Part shown: piece after piece, positions 22,564 to 31,333 of the stretch
How the letters are laid out: the number at the start of each line of letters is the position of its first letter
How positions within the stretch are numbered: the first letter of the stretch is position 1
Assembly (NCBI GenBank): GCA_964601575.1
Contig: CAZROA010000048.1
Span: forward strand, 1 to 53,521
Direction of reading: 5' to 3'
DNA from: CAZKEG01 sp964601575
GTDB taxonomy: Bacteria > Desulfobacterota > Thermodesulfobacteria > Thermodesulfobacteriales > Thermodesulfatatoraceae
DNA length: 53,521 bases
Notes under the pieces: generated by a model
What the model was told of the DNA's origin: nothing
The model's database searches: none
Seen by the model: only the letters and a program-made list of their open reading frames with translations
Made by a program: the position numbers and the translations under genes

Positions 22564-25308
22564 CTAAAGCTCCCTTTTTATTTCGACCACCTCAAAGGCC
22601 TCGAGCAAATCACCAACCTTGATATCATGAAAGTTCTCAAGGCCCACGCCGCACTCGTAACCAGCCACCACTTCCTTGACGTCCTCTTTGAAGCGTTTTA
22701 GAGAGGCGATCTTACCGGTGTAAATAACCACGTTGTCTCGCAATAGACGGACCTTGGCCCCGCGTTCGATCTTTCCTTCTTTCACGTAACATCCAGCCAC
22801 CACTCCTACTTTAGGCACCTTAAAGGTCGCCCTGACCTCAGCCACCCCCATGATCCGCTCTTCGTATTCCGGCTCAAGGAGACCGGCCATGGCCTTTTTC
22901 ACGTCCTCGATCACCTTATAGATGACGTCATAGAAGCGAATCTCCACTTTTTCCTGTTGGGCCAAGGTTTTGGCCTTGGTCGTAGGCCGGACGTTAAAGC
23001 CGATAATGATGGCCTCTGAGGCCGAGGCCAACATGACATCACTTTCCGAAACGGCTCCAATCCCGGTACGAATGATATTTACCCTGACCTCCTCGGTGGA
23101 GAGCTTTCGCAAGGAATCAGCCAAGGCCTCCAGGGTACCCTGCACGTCGGCCTTGAGGATGACCTTAAGCTCTTTGATCTCACCTTCACGTAATTTCTCA
23201 AAGAGCTTTTCCAGGGACATCTTGGCCTCGCGGGCCACTTCAGCCTCACGCTGTTTACGGGCCCGGTACTCGGCTACCTTCCGGGCCTTTTGTTCATCCG
23301 GCATGACGATGAAATCATCTCCAGCCTGTGGTACTTCGGAAAAACCAAGGACCTCTACCGGAGTGGAAGGCCCGGCTTGTTTCAAGCGACGACCATGTTC
23401 ATCCAGCATGGCCCGTACCCGACCATAAGTCGTTCCAGCCACAAAGGGATCGCCTTCATGCAAAGTCCCTTCTTGGACGATGATCGTCGCCACCGGACCA
23501 CGGCCTTTGTCCAGACGAGATTCTATGATCCGCCCGCGAGCAGGCCGATTGGGAGCAGCCTTGAGTTCGAGCATCTCCGCCTGAAGAAGCACCAGATCAA
23601 GTAGATCCCGAATACCGATCTTTTTCTTGGCCGAGATCTCGGCATAAAGGGTCTCACCACCCCATTCCTCAGGGACCAACCCAAGTTCAGCCAACTCGGT
23701 CTTGACCCGTTCTGGATTGGCCTCTGGTTTGTCGATCTTATTGATGGCCACCACCACCGGGACCCCGGCGGCCCTAGCATGGTCAATGGCCTCTCTAGTC
23801 TGATCCATGACCCCATCATCCGCCGCCACTACCAGGATCACGATATCCGTTACCTGTGCCCCTCGTGCCCGCATGGAGGTAAAGGCCTCATGCCCCGGGG
23901 TATCGATGAAGGTGATCTCCTGACCATTTTCCAAACGCACTTTGTAGGCACCGATATGCTGGGTGATCCCCCCGGCCTCACGGGCCGCTACATCGGTCTG
24001 ACGGATGGCATCAAGGAGGGTAGTCTTACCATGGTCGACATGGCCCATTACCGTAACCACCGGGGGCCTTGGCTCAAGCTCCTCCGGCGAAGGTGGGGTG
24101 TATTCCAAGAGTTGTTCTTCTTCAATGGGCGCTTGTTCTACTTCATAGCCGAACTCCGCAGCGATAATAGCCGCTGTTTCAGGATCAATAGATTGATTAA
24201 TGGTCACCATGGTGCCCATTTCCATGAATTTACGGATGATCTCCGAGGCCTTGACCCCCATGAGCTTGGCCAACTCACCCACCTGAATGGACTCGTAAAC
24301 CTTGATCTTCTTTTCCTTGCGCGGTAGGGTTGGGGGCCTTTCCGGGGCCTCTTTTTTCTCTTCCTTCTCTTCGGCCTTGGGAGCCGGCACTTCCTCCTCG
24401 GCTTCAGGGAGCTCCATGGTCTCTGGCCCGGCCTCGAGTTCCTTCATCAGTTCCAGTTCTTCAAGGATCTCTTCTCGCTCGGTCTTGGGCTTGGCCGCCC
24501 GTTTCTTGGCCGCTTTTTTCTTGCGAAATTCCTCTAACTCTACCACTTCCTTCTTACGGGCCTTCTTTTTCTTCTCTGGAGGCCTTTCCGGAGGGGCAGC
24601 CTGGGCTGCTGGCTTGGCCTTTTTGGCAAAATCAGTCACCACTCGGCGGGGCTTCTTTGGCTTCTCCTTGGGCTTCTTTTCTTCTTTTTTGATCTCCTTT
24701 TTGATGACTTCCTTGGCCACGCCTACAGCTCGCGCTACTACCTTAGGCCCACGAACTCCTTTGACCTCCTTTTCCTCCTTGGCTTCTTCCTCAGCCGGTT
24801 TTTGGGCCTCAACCACCTCTTCTGCTGGCCTTTCTTCTGGTTTTTCTTCTGGCTTTTCAGGCTCTGGGGGCGCCTCGGGGACCACTTCTTCCGGAACTTG
24901 GACAGACTCTTCCTCCGCCCGGACCTCTGGTTTTTCCTCGGGTTTGACCTCTTCTTCGGGGACCTCTTCTTTTTTAACCGGTTTTTTGATTACCAGTTTG
25001 ATCTTTAACTTGGGCTTCACCGCCTTGACTTCTTGGGCCTCTTTTTCCTTCTCTACCTCTTTTTCCTTGGCCCGGCGGATAATGATGCCAACCTTTTTGG
25101 AACTCTCTGGAGGACTCTCTTCCTGGACCTGTTTCTCTTTGGGCCAACCCTCGGCTTCAAGCCGATGTTTTACCTCTTGTGCATCCTCTTCTGAAAGGGT
25201 ACTTGAATGACTGCGAATGTCATACCCCATCTTTTTAATCCGATTGGCAAGCTCCTTTGGAGCCACGCCCATTTCCTTGGCCAAATCATAAATCCTTACC
25301 TTACTCAT
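22564..25308 (-). CDS. infB: Translation initiation factor IF-2
   Basis: GTPase that places fMet-tRNA in the initiation complex. 914 residues: IF2_N module (1-50, VRIYDLAKEMGVAPKELANRIKKMG), a long Lys/Glu/Pro-rich linker (about 55-330), a second N domain (335-390), then the G domain with G1 GHVDHGKT (422-429), DTPGHEAF and NKID, and the C-terminal beta-barrel and C2 domains. The linker is extremely biased, so long antisense frames opposite it are composition artefacts. Confidence 0.98.
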   Translation of the reverse strand: MSKVRIYDLAKEMGVAPKELANRIKKMGYDIRSHSSTLSEEDAQEVKHRLEAEGWPKEKQVQEESPPESSKKVGIIIRRAKEKEVEKEKEAQEVKAVKPKLKIKLVIKKPVKKEEVPEEEVKPEEKPEVRAEEESVQVPEEVVPEAPPEPEKPEEKPEERPAEEVVEAQKPAEEEAKEEKEVKGVRGPKVVARAVGVAKEVIKKEIKKEEKKPKEKPKKPRRVVTDFAKKAKPAAQAAPPERPPEKKKKARKKEVVELEEFRKKKAAKKRAAKPKTEREEILEELELMKELEAGPETMELPEAEEEVPAPKAEEKEEKKEAPERPPTLPRKEKKIKVYESIQVGELAKLMGVKASEIIRKFMEMGTMVTINQSIDPETAAIIAAEFGYEVEQAPIEEEQLLEYTPPSPEELEPRPPVVTVMGHVDHGKTTLLDAIRQTDVAAREAGGITQHIGAYKVRLENGQEITFIDTPGHEAFTSMRARGAQVTDIVILVVAADDGVMDQTREAIDHARAAGVPVVVAINKIDKPEANPERVKTELAELGLVPEEWGGETLYAEISAKKKIGIRDLLDLVLLQAEMLELKAAPNRPARGRIIESRLDKGRGPVATIIVQEGTLHEGDPFVAGTTYGRVRAMLDEHGRRLKQAGPSTPVEVLGFSEVPQAGDDFIVMPDEQKARKVAEYRARKQREAEVAREAKMSLEKLFEKLREGEIKELKVILKADVQGTLEALADSLRKLSTEEVRVNIIRTGIGAVSESDVMLASASEAIIIGFNVRPTTKAKTLAQQEKVEIRFYDVIYKVIEDVKKAMAGLLEPEYEERIMGVAEVRATFKVPKVGVVAGCYVKEGKIERGAKVRLLRDNVVIYTGKIASLKRFKEDVKEVVAGYECGVGLENFHDIKVGDLLEAFEVVEIKREL

Positions 25309-25314
25309 GATTCC

Positions 25315-25632
25315 CTAGCGCCCCCCTTCCCGCGACGCCAACGCCGCGAGTAATGCTTCAATTAGTCTGTGGTCGATCTCTTTGGCCCGGCCTCGAAAGG
25401 CGTAGCGCAATCTCTTCTCCCCATGCTTGGTCAGCAGCTTGGCCACGCATTGGTCAGTCGGACACACATAAGCGCCTCGGCCAGGCAACTTTTGTCTTTC
25501 ATCAAAGACAACCCGCCCCCTTTCATCCAGAGTGAGTCGCCAAAGGGCCTGTTTGGCTGTCTTTTTCCCGCAGATGAGACAAGTCCTCTGCGGTACATGA
25601 CGCCTTTTTTTAGGAACCACCTTCGTCTTCAA
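25315..25632 (-). CDS. rnpM: RNase P modulator RnpM (YlxR/DUF448)
   Basis: 105 residues. RTCLICGKKTAKQALWRLTLDERGRVVFDERQKLPGRGAYVCP is the YlxR fold, an RNA-binding protein reported to bind the RNase P RNA. The first reading uses TTG 25632, overlapping nusA by 23 bases; GTG 25620 is an alternative with less overlap. infB begins six bases downstream. Confidence 0.92.
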   Translation of the reverse strand: MKTKVVPKKRRHVPQRTCLICGKKTAKQALWRLTLDERGRVVFDERQKLPGRGAYVCPTDQCVAKLLTKHGEKRLRYAFRGRAKEIDHRLIEALLAALASREGGR

Positions 25633-26878
25633 CTCTTTGACCCTTTTCTTGTAAATATTTCTTGGCCGCTTCGATTAAAGCCTGGGCTTCAGAAGTACGT
25701 AACCGCCCGATCTCTGCCACTTGTTCGGCATCCGCCTGGGCCAGGGCCTCTACGGTGTTCAGACCTTGGTCATAGAGCTTGGCCGCTACGTCTTCGTTCA
25801 TCCCTTCTATTTCTAACATCTCTAAGAACTTGGGATCTTGACGACGGAGATACTGACTCTCGCTCATCACGTCTATTCGCCAACCAAGGAGTTTGGAGGC
25901 CAGGCGGACGTTTTGTCCTTGTTTACCGATGGCCAGAGACAACTGATCATCCGGAACGATCACTTCTAAGGTCTTACTATCCTCATCAACGATCACCCGG
26001 GTACATTCCGCTGGAGCCAGGGCATTGTAAACCAGGCGCGCCGGATCTGGATTCCAAGGGATGATGTCAATCTTTTCCCCTCGAAGCTCTTGGACCACCG
26101 CTTGCACCCGCGAGCCCTTAAGCCCTACACAGGCCCCTACCGGATCTACATCTGGATCAGAAGAAGTGACGGCCATCTTGGCCCGACTCCCTGGTTCACG
26201 GGCAACGGCGATAATCTTTACTATACCCTCTTTGATCTCTGGGACTTCCAGTTCAAAAAGTCTCTTTAAGAAATCCGGATGGGTCCGGGAAAGGACGATC
26301 TGGGGATCTTTGCCGGAACGATGTACTTCCAAGATAAGGGCCTTGATCCGGTCTCCGCGATGATAACGCTCCGTAGGGATCTGCTCTTGGGTCGGCAAAA
26401 GGGCCTCTGCTCGCCCCAAAGAGACGATTACGTTCCCTCGATCGAACCGATGGACAAAACCAGTGACAATCTGTCCAACGCGGTCTTTAAACTCTTGATA
26501 GATCAACTCCCGCTCTGCCCCACGGACCTTTTGAAGAAGGATCTGCTTGGCCAACTGGGCGGCGATACGCCCAAGCTCTCGTACATCTACCTTGGTACCG
26601 ATTTCATCTCCGACCTGCACATTGGCATCGAGCTGACGGGCTTCTTCAAGGGAAATTTCCCGTTCTGGATCTTTTACCTTCTCTACCACATGGCGAAAAC
26701 GGAAGACTTCCACTTCACCGGCCTCTTCATTGTATTGAACATCAATTTCGGCCTTGGGCCCAAATCTCTTTCGAGCCGCAGCCCGCATCCCCTCTACCAG
26801 GGCCTCAATGATTATCTCCCGTGGAATACCCTTTTCTTTACTGAATTGTTCAACTATTTTGCGCACTTCTCCAGCCAT
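25610..26878 (-). CDS. nusA: Transcription termination/antitermination factor NusA
   Basis: 422 residues: N-terminal RNAP-binding domain (1-130, FSKEKGIPREIIIEALVEGMRAAARKRFG), S1 domain (about 135-205), two KH domains (about 210-345, GACVGLKGSRVQAVVQELRGEKIDI and LAIGKQGQNVRLASKLLGWRIDV), and one C-terminal helix-hairpin-helix region (about 350-410). It lies 10 bases after rimP. Terminator hairpins ahead of rimP fit NusA feedback control. Confidence 0.97.
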   Translation of the reverse strand: MAGEVRKIVEQFSKEKGIPREIIIEALVEGMRAAARKRFGPKAEIDVQYNEEAGEVEVFRFRHVVEKVKDPEREISLEEARQLDANVQVGDEIGTKVDVRELGRIAAQLAKQILLQKVRGAERELIYQEFKDRVGQIVTGFVHRFDRGNVIVSLGRAEALLPTQEQIPTERYHRGDRIKALILEVHRSGKDPQIVLSRTHPDFLKRLFELEVPEIKEGIVKIIAVAREPGSRAKMAVTSSDPDVDPVGACVGLKGSRVQAVVQELRGEKIDIIPWNPDPARLVYNALAPAECTRVIVDEDSKTLEVIVPDDQLSLAIGKQGQNVRLASKLLGWRIDVMSESQYLRRQDPKFLEMLEIEGMNEDVAAKLYDQGLNTVEALAQADAEQVAEIGRLRTSEAQALIEAAKKYLQEKGQRVEDEGGS

Positions 26879-26888
26879 CTTTCTCCCC

Positions 26889-27356
26889 TTACAGATCGAA
26901 CTCGTATTTGATGTGGGCCTTTTTGATCTCCTCCAACGGAAGCTCCCACACCTGGCCGTCTATTTCCACCAAGACCTTGTCCTCTTTGAGTCCTTTAAGC
27001 CTCCCTGTAAAATTCCTACGGCCCTCAAGGGGGTGTTTGAGGGTTATCTTCACCTTGTCGCCGGCAAAGCGCTCAAAATCCTCTCGTTTACGCAAAGGCC
27101 GATCAAGCCCAGGAGAAGAAACCTCTAGGTGATAGGCATGATGGATAAAGTCTTTGGCATCTAGAAGGTCACTCAAAATCTCGCTTACCGCCACACAATC
27201 ACCAAGAGTGACCCCTCCAGGGCGATCAATATATAGACGCAAGACCCACCCTTGCCTTTCTCGACGGAATTCGACGTCAACCAGTTCAAGCCCCCGAGAA
27301 AGGACGACTGGTTCGGCTAAATCCCAAACGGCTTTGATGATTTCCTTTCTTTCCAT
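26889..27356 (-). CDS. rimP: Ribosome maturation factor RimP
   Basis: 155 residues, needed for 30S assembly. Recognised from LELVDVEFRRERQGWVLRLYIDRPGGVTLGDCVAVSE and YHLEVSSPGLDRPLRKREDFERFAG. First gene of the nusA operon. ATG 27356 lies only about 11 bases after the T-run of a terminator hairpin; AGGGA in that gap is the ribosome site. Confidence 0.96.
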   Translation of the reverse strand: MERKEIIKAVWDLAEPVVLSRGLELVDVEFRRERQGWVLRLYIDRPGGVTLGDCVAVSEILSDLLDAKDFIHHAYHLEVSSPGLDRPLRKREDFERFAGDKVKITLKHPLEGRRNFTGRLKGLKEDKVLVEIDGQVWELPLEEIKKAHIKYEFDL

Positions 27357-27366
27357 ATGTCCCTAA

Positions 27367-27397
27367 CAAAAAAAGTGGGCATTTAGGGCCCACTTTT
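27367..27397 (-). terminator. Terminator hairpin directly upstream of rimP
   Basis: Minus strand: AAAAGTGGGC (27397-27388), loop CCTAAAT, GCCCACTTTT (27380-27371) running into TTT, giving a T-run of seven. It sits between tRNA-Gly and rimP, so operon transcription starting at the tRNA promoter must read through it. Confidence 0.8.
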
Positions 27398-27407
27398 AAA
27401 AACCCCA

Positions 27408-27433
27408 TATAAAAACCGGCTTTTCGCCGGTTT
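27408..27433 (-). terminator. Terminator of tRNA-Gly
   Basis: Minus strand: AAACCGGC-GAAAA-GCCGGTTT followed by TTATA. A classic intrinsic terminator seven bases beyond the tRNA 3' end and the first of two in tandem before rimP. Confidence 0.8.
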
Positions 27434-27439
27434 ACTTTC

Positions 27440-27515
27440 TGGAGCGGGCAACGGGACTCGAACCCGCGACCCTCAGCTTGGGAAGCTGATGCTCTACCAA
27501 CTGAGCTATACCCGC
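27440..27515 (-). tRNA. tRNA-Gly (CCC)
   Basis: Minus-strand cloverleaf: acceptor GCGGGTA/TGCCCGC, D arm GCTCAGTTGGTAGAGC, anticodon arm TCAGC-TTCCCAA-GCTGA with anticodon CCC, T arm GCGGG-TTCGAGT-CCCGT, discriminator T, encoded CCA. Confidence 0.95.
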
Positions 27516-27532
27516 CCTTTATATCGTCAATA

Positions 27533-27561
27533 ATATTAGAAGCCAGAAGGGCTTGTGTCAA
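27533..27561 (-). promoter_or_regulatory. Strong promoter of tRNA-Gly (and possibly the nusA operon)
   Basis: Minus strand: consensus TTGACA (27561-27556), 17-base spacer, TAATAT (27538-27533), about 18 bases before the mature tRNA. No other convincing promoter is seen between it and rimP. Confidence 0.75.
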
Positions 27562-27640
27562 GATTGACAAATCAGGTTTAATATAAGTTAACTAATCTTA
27601 GTGGCTTAGAAAATCAAGAAAGGGCCCTAAGACACCGCTT

Positions 27641-29392
27641 CTATCCCAACCAGATTTGACGCCAAGAAAGATCAAGAGTAATGCGTTTCATCCATTCTTG
27701 TAGCAGGGCACTAACTTCTTCTGGAGTGGCCAGTTTAAGGGCCTCCTCCGCCAATATACGACATTCTTCATAATTGAGTTCGCGGACGAGGCTCTTGACC
27801 TCGGGGATGGTTTGGGCGTTCATACTAAGTTCATCAAGCCCTAGCCCGATTAAGAGGGGGACATAGTGGAGCTCACCGGCCATTTCTCCACACATAGCCA
27901 CTTCTATGTCGGCCTCATGGCCAGCGGTAACGATTTGGCGAATGATACGCAGGATCCCCGGATGAAGGGGCTCATATAGATGGGCCACTTGTTCATTCCC
28001 ACGGTCAATGGCCAAGGCATATTGGATAAGATCATTGGTACCGATGCTGAAAAAGTCTGCCTCCCGGGCCAACAGATCAGCCACTGCCGCCGCCGAAGGG
28101 ACCTCGATCATGGCTCCCACCTGGATATCTTCGTCGAAATCAATCCCCTTTTCTCGGAGTTCCTGCATCACCTCCCACAAAAGGCGCTTGGCCTCTTGGA
28201 GTTCACCCAGACCAGAAACCAGGGGGAACATAATACGAACCTTCCCAAAGGCACTGGCCCTTAAAATGGCCCGTAATTGAACCTTGAAAAACTCGGGGTT
28301 TTTCAGACAAAGCCGAATGGCCCTAAGCCCCAGGGCAGGATTTATCTCCTCAGGCAGATCAAATTGAGAAGCAAACTTGTCTCCCCCAATATCCAAAGTC
28401 CGTATAGTAACCGGATAAGGTCTTACCCCTTCCACGACCTGTCGATAGGCGTGGAGGAGCTCATCTTCGGTAGGTAAGGTCTTACGGGTCACGTAGAGAT
28501 ATTCCGTCCGATAAAGACCAACACCCTCGGCTCCGCATTCCAGCACCAAGGGGATCTCGTCGACCAATTCGAGATTGGCTCGAATGGCGATTTTGCGGTT
28601 ATCTTTGGTGATGGCTGGTTTTTTGGCTTGATGATAGAGGAGGGAACGCCTTCTCTTATACCTAAGCTCGCGGTCAAGGAAATCCTCAATGACCTCTTCG
28701 GTGGGGTTGATAATCACTTCTCCGGAAAGACCATCGACCGCCAGGAGATCACCGGGGTTTACCTCCTTGAGGATATCAGTTACCGCTACCACCGCTGGGA
28801 AACCGAGACTCCTGGCCACAATGGCGGTATGCGAAGTACGACTCCCCACCTCGGTAACAAAGGCCTTGGTTGTTTCCGGTTGGAGACGAGCGGTATCGGC
28901 TGGCGATAAATCATGGGCCACAATGATGGCTGGCTCGGACAAATGGGCCTGGTTGTTCCGGCCTTGCAGGGCCATGATGGCCCGGTCTACAAGTTGTTCC
29001 AGATCGTGAATACGTTCGCGTAGATAAGGGTCTTCTAAGGCGGCGAAGAGCTTTTTGTATCGTTCGAGGATAAACAACAGGGCCCATTCACTATTGACCC
29101 GTCGTTCACGGATGACCTTTTCCGTCTCTCTTATCAAGATTGGGTCTTTGAGCATCAAAAGATGGGCATCGATAATGGACAGGGCCTGAGGCATTCCTTC
29201 TGGGATGTGTTTTTTGACCTCTTCTAACTCCTGAGCGGTCAGTTCTATGGCCTCTCGAAAGCGGTTGAGTTCCTTCTCTACATCTTCAGGACGGATAAAC
29301 CGCCGGGCAATCTTGATCCTCCCGGCCAAAAAGACGTAGGCCGGCCCTATAGCCACCCCCGGAGAAACGCCGATCCCTTTTAAGACCTTCAT
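27641..29392 (-). CDS. ptsI: Phosphoenolpyruvate-protein phosphotransferase (PTS enzyme I)
   Basis: Transfers phosphate from PEP to HPr. 583 residues: N-terminal HPr-binding domain (GIGVSPGVAIGPAYVF), phosphohistidine domain with H188 in GSRTSHTAIVARSLGFPA, and C-terminal PEP-binding barrel (ALGLRAIRLCLKNPEFFKVQLRAILRAS; GTNDLIQYALAIDRGNE; the Cys of AMCGEMAGE). All catalytic parts are intact. Its ATG overlaps the HPr stop as ATGA. No PTS permease lies in the window. Confidence 0.96.
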   Translation of the reverse strand: MKVLKGIGVSPGVAIGPAYVFLAGRIKIARRFIRPEDVEKELNRFREAIELTAQELEEVKKHIPEGMPQALSIIDAHLLMLKDPILIRETEKVIRERRVNSEWALLFILERYKKLFAALEDPYLRERIHDLEQLVDRAIMALQGRNNQAHLSEPAIIVAHDLSPADTARLQPETTKAFVTEVGSRTSHTAIVARSLGFPAVVAVTDILKEVNPGDLLAVDGLSGEVIINPTEEVIEDFLDRELRYKRRRSLLYHQAKKPAITKDNRKIAIRANLELVDEIPLVLECGAEGVGLYRTEYLYVTRKTLPTEDELLHAYRQVVEGVRPYPVTIRTLDIGGDKFASQFDLPEEINPALGLRAIRLCLKNPEFFKVQLRAILRASAFGKVRIMFPLVSGLGELQEAKRLLWEVMQELREKGIDFDEDIQVGAMIEVPSAAAVADLLAREADFFSIGTNDLIQYALAIDRGNEQVAHLYEPLHPGILRIIRQIVTAGHEADIEVAMCGEMAGELHYVPLLIGLGLDELSMNAQTIPEVKSLVRELNYEECRILAEEALKLATPEEVSALLQEWMKRITLDLSWRQIWLG

Positions 29393-29655
29393 AAGTTTTC
29401 CAAATCTCGCGAGAGTAAATCAGCGATAGCGGCTACCGCTTCTTCGGCCTCTTCTCCCTCAGCCCAAATTTCCACTTCTGTACCTTGACTACAGGCTAAG
29501 GCCAAGACATCTAAGATGCTTTCGGCTTCAGCCTGTCGTAGCCCTTTTTTTAAAAAGACTTTGGCCCGATATTTTTGAGCAAGCTTGGCAACCTTAGCCG
29601 CTGGCCGAGCGTGGAGGCCCAGTTCATTGGAGATCAATACTTTGCGCCGGATCAT
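29389..29655 (-). CDS. ptsH: Phosphocarrier protein HPr
   Basis: 88 residues with phosphorylated H15 in NELGLHARPAAKVAKLA and a Ser at position 46 (AEAESILDVLALA), the site used by HPr kinase where present. One-base overlap with the upstream glgC-like stop (TAATG) and four-base overlap with ptsI downstream indicate tight coupling. Confidence 0.96.
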   Translation of the reverse strand: MIRRKVLISNELGLHARPAAKVAKLAQKYRAKVFLKKGLRQAEAESILDVLALACSQGTEVEIWAEGEEAEEAVAAIADLLSRDLENL

Positions 29656-30896
29656 TATCGAATTACTTCTCCGGCGGAATAGGTTCTCTGGCTGAAATGT
29701 GAAGGATCTAACCCTGGATAAACCGTCACCCCCGGGGCCAATTGAACCCCTTCGGGAATCCTCGTCTGACGTCCAACAACTACTATCTCAGGCCCGCCAC
29801 CCAGCTCGGCTTTGGCCTCGATCACTACCTCTGTGTCACAGATCACCTTTTCTAATTTGGCTCCGGCCTCGATCACCGTATCGTAAAGGAGAACGGAATC
29901 TTTAATTACCGCCCCTTCACCAATGCGTACCCCTGGGAAAATAACCGAGCGAATTATCTCTCCGTGAATCTCTGATCCATTATAAAAGAGACTGTCACAA
30001 ATGGTAGCCCTAGAACCCAAGATGGTCGGTTTACGATCTCTGATATGGCGATGAGAAAGATTGGTGCAGACCCGCCATTTCTTTAAATCGATTTTGGGAT
30101 TCGGCCCCAGGAGATCCATATGAGTTTGCCAATATTCCTCGATGGTGCGCGTATATCCCCAATAGCCTCGATGAATAAACCCGTAGAGCCGATAACTACC
30201 GAGCATTTTGGGAATTATATCCCGACCAAATTCATGCGAATCGCTCTTGGCGTTTTCGATCAGGACCTCCTCCAGTACCTCTGGACGAAAGACATAGATG
30301 GTAAGGGAGGCCAAATTAGACACCGGTGGACGGACCTTTTCTTGATAATCTAACAGACGCCCCCCAAATGGGGTCTCTTCAGACACTATCCCTTGGCCAA
30401 AACGATGGGCCTCTTCTTCAGCCACCGGGGTAAAGGCCACGGTGAGATCGGCTTTACATTCTCGATGAAATTGGATCAGGGGTCGGTAATCCATGTGATA
30501 GACGTGGTCTCCAGAAAGGATGAGCACTTCTTTAGGATGCCAGCGCCTGATAAATTCGAGATTTTGATAGACGGCATCAGCGGTACCTTTATACCAATCC
30601 GAGGCCTCATGGCCCTTAAAAGGTGGGAGGATATAAACTCCTCGCCGTCGACCCACCATATCCCAAGGGATACCATAATCCAGGTGATTCATAAGGGAGT
30701 AAGGTCGATACTGAGAAAGGACCCCGACCATCCAGATCCCGGAGTGCATCAAGTTGCTCATAGGAAAATCGATAACCCGATAGAGCCCCCCAAAGGGAAC
30801 AGCAGCCTTAGGCCGGAAAAAGGTAAGGACCGAGAGTTCATCCACCCGCCCCCCGGCCAGGATCATAGCGATCAAAGGAATCCTTGGGGCCTTCAA
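29655..30896 (-). CDS. glgC: GlgC-like glucose-1-phosphate adenylyltransferase
   Basis: 413 residues: nucleotidyltransferase domain (1-260) with FPMSNLMHSGI and the catalytic Asp in SGDHVYHMDY, then a left-handed beta-helix (about 285-395). ADP-glucose formation for glycogen is the expected reaction. The nucleotide loop reads AGGRVDELSVLTFFRPKAAVPFGG instead of the canonical GGxGxRLxxLTxxRAKPAVPFGG, so the loop Arg is missing, which marks a divergent clade or a regulatory-type subunit. It overlaps the FmdB gene by four bases and HPr by one. Confidence 0.88.
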   Translation of the reverse strand: MKAPRIPLIAMILAGGRVDELSVLTFFRPKAAVPFGGLYRVIDFPMSNLMHSGIWMVGVLSQYRPYSLMNHLDYGIPWDMVGRRRGVYILPPFKGHEASDWYKGTADAVYQNLEFIRRWHPKEVLILSGDHVYHMDYRPLIQFHRECKADLTVAFTPVAEEEAHRFGQGIVSEETPFGGRLLDYQEKVRPPVSNLASLTIYVFRPEVLEEVLIENAKSDSHEFGRDIIPKMLGSYRLYGFIHRGYWGYTRTIEEYWQTHMDLLGPNPKIDLKKWRVCTNLSHRHIRDRKPTILGSRATICDSLFYNGSEIHGEIIRSVIFPGVRIGEGAVIKDSVLLYDTVIEAGAKLEKVICDTEVVIEAKAELGGGPEIVVVGRQTRIPEGVQLAPGVTVYPGLDPSHFSQRTYSAGEVIR

Positions 30897-31324
30897 TTTG
30901 TCTCTCCCTCGGCTTGAGATTGGCTTTCGGAGGCCGATGAAAGGTCTTCTGAGTCCGTCTCTCCTTCAGGACCATCGGTCCCTTCTCCTTTTCCTTTAGA
31001 GCATTCCTCTTCTATTTCTTCCTTGGCTGCCTCCATTAATTCGTCGAAGTCATCACCTAATTCCTCCCCAAATTCCGTGCCCATACGTTCCATTAGTTTC
31101 ATCACACTTTTGGGATCGTTCTCGTCTATAGAACCAAGGAGGGCTGGATCAGCCAAGCGCTCCAAGCGCGTATCCATGGAGAGCCGCACCCGGACGCGGG
31201 AAATGAGTTTTTTCATCTTTTTGGAACCACAATGTTTACAGAAGGGTTCAAAACTATCGCGATTAAGGACGAGATGATCGCACACCTTACCACATTCCAA
31301 ACAGAGATATTCATAGATAGGCAT
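30893..31324 (-). CDS. FmdB-type zinc-ribbon protein
   Basis: 143 residues. The first 45 residues are the zinc ribbon (MPIYEYLCLECGKVCDHLV ... FCKHCGSKKMKKL, two CxxC pairs). The rest is acidic and Ser/Glu-rich, probably disordered. The family is widespread and of unknown function. Nine bases separate it from the upstream DHH gene. Confidence 0.85.
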   Translation of the reverse strand: MPIYEYLCLECGKVCDHLVLNRDSFEPFCKHCGSKKMKKLISRVRVRLSMDTRLERLADPALLGSIDENDPKSVMKLMERMGTEFGEELGDDFDELMEAAKEEIEEECSKGKGEGTDGPEGETDSEDLSSASESQSQAEGETN

Positions 31325-31333
31325 CCCGTCCTC

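Noticed and set aside
24302..25210. Plus-strand 302-residue Ser/Gly-rich open frame opposite infB
   Set aside because: It mirrors the Lys/Glu/Pro-rich linker of IF-2 and is a composition artefact, with no family resemblance.
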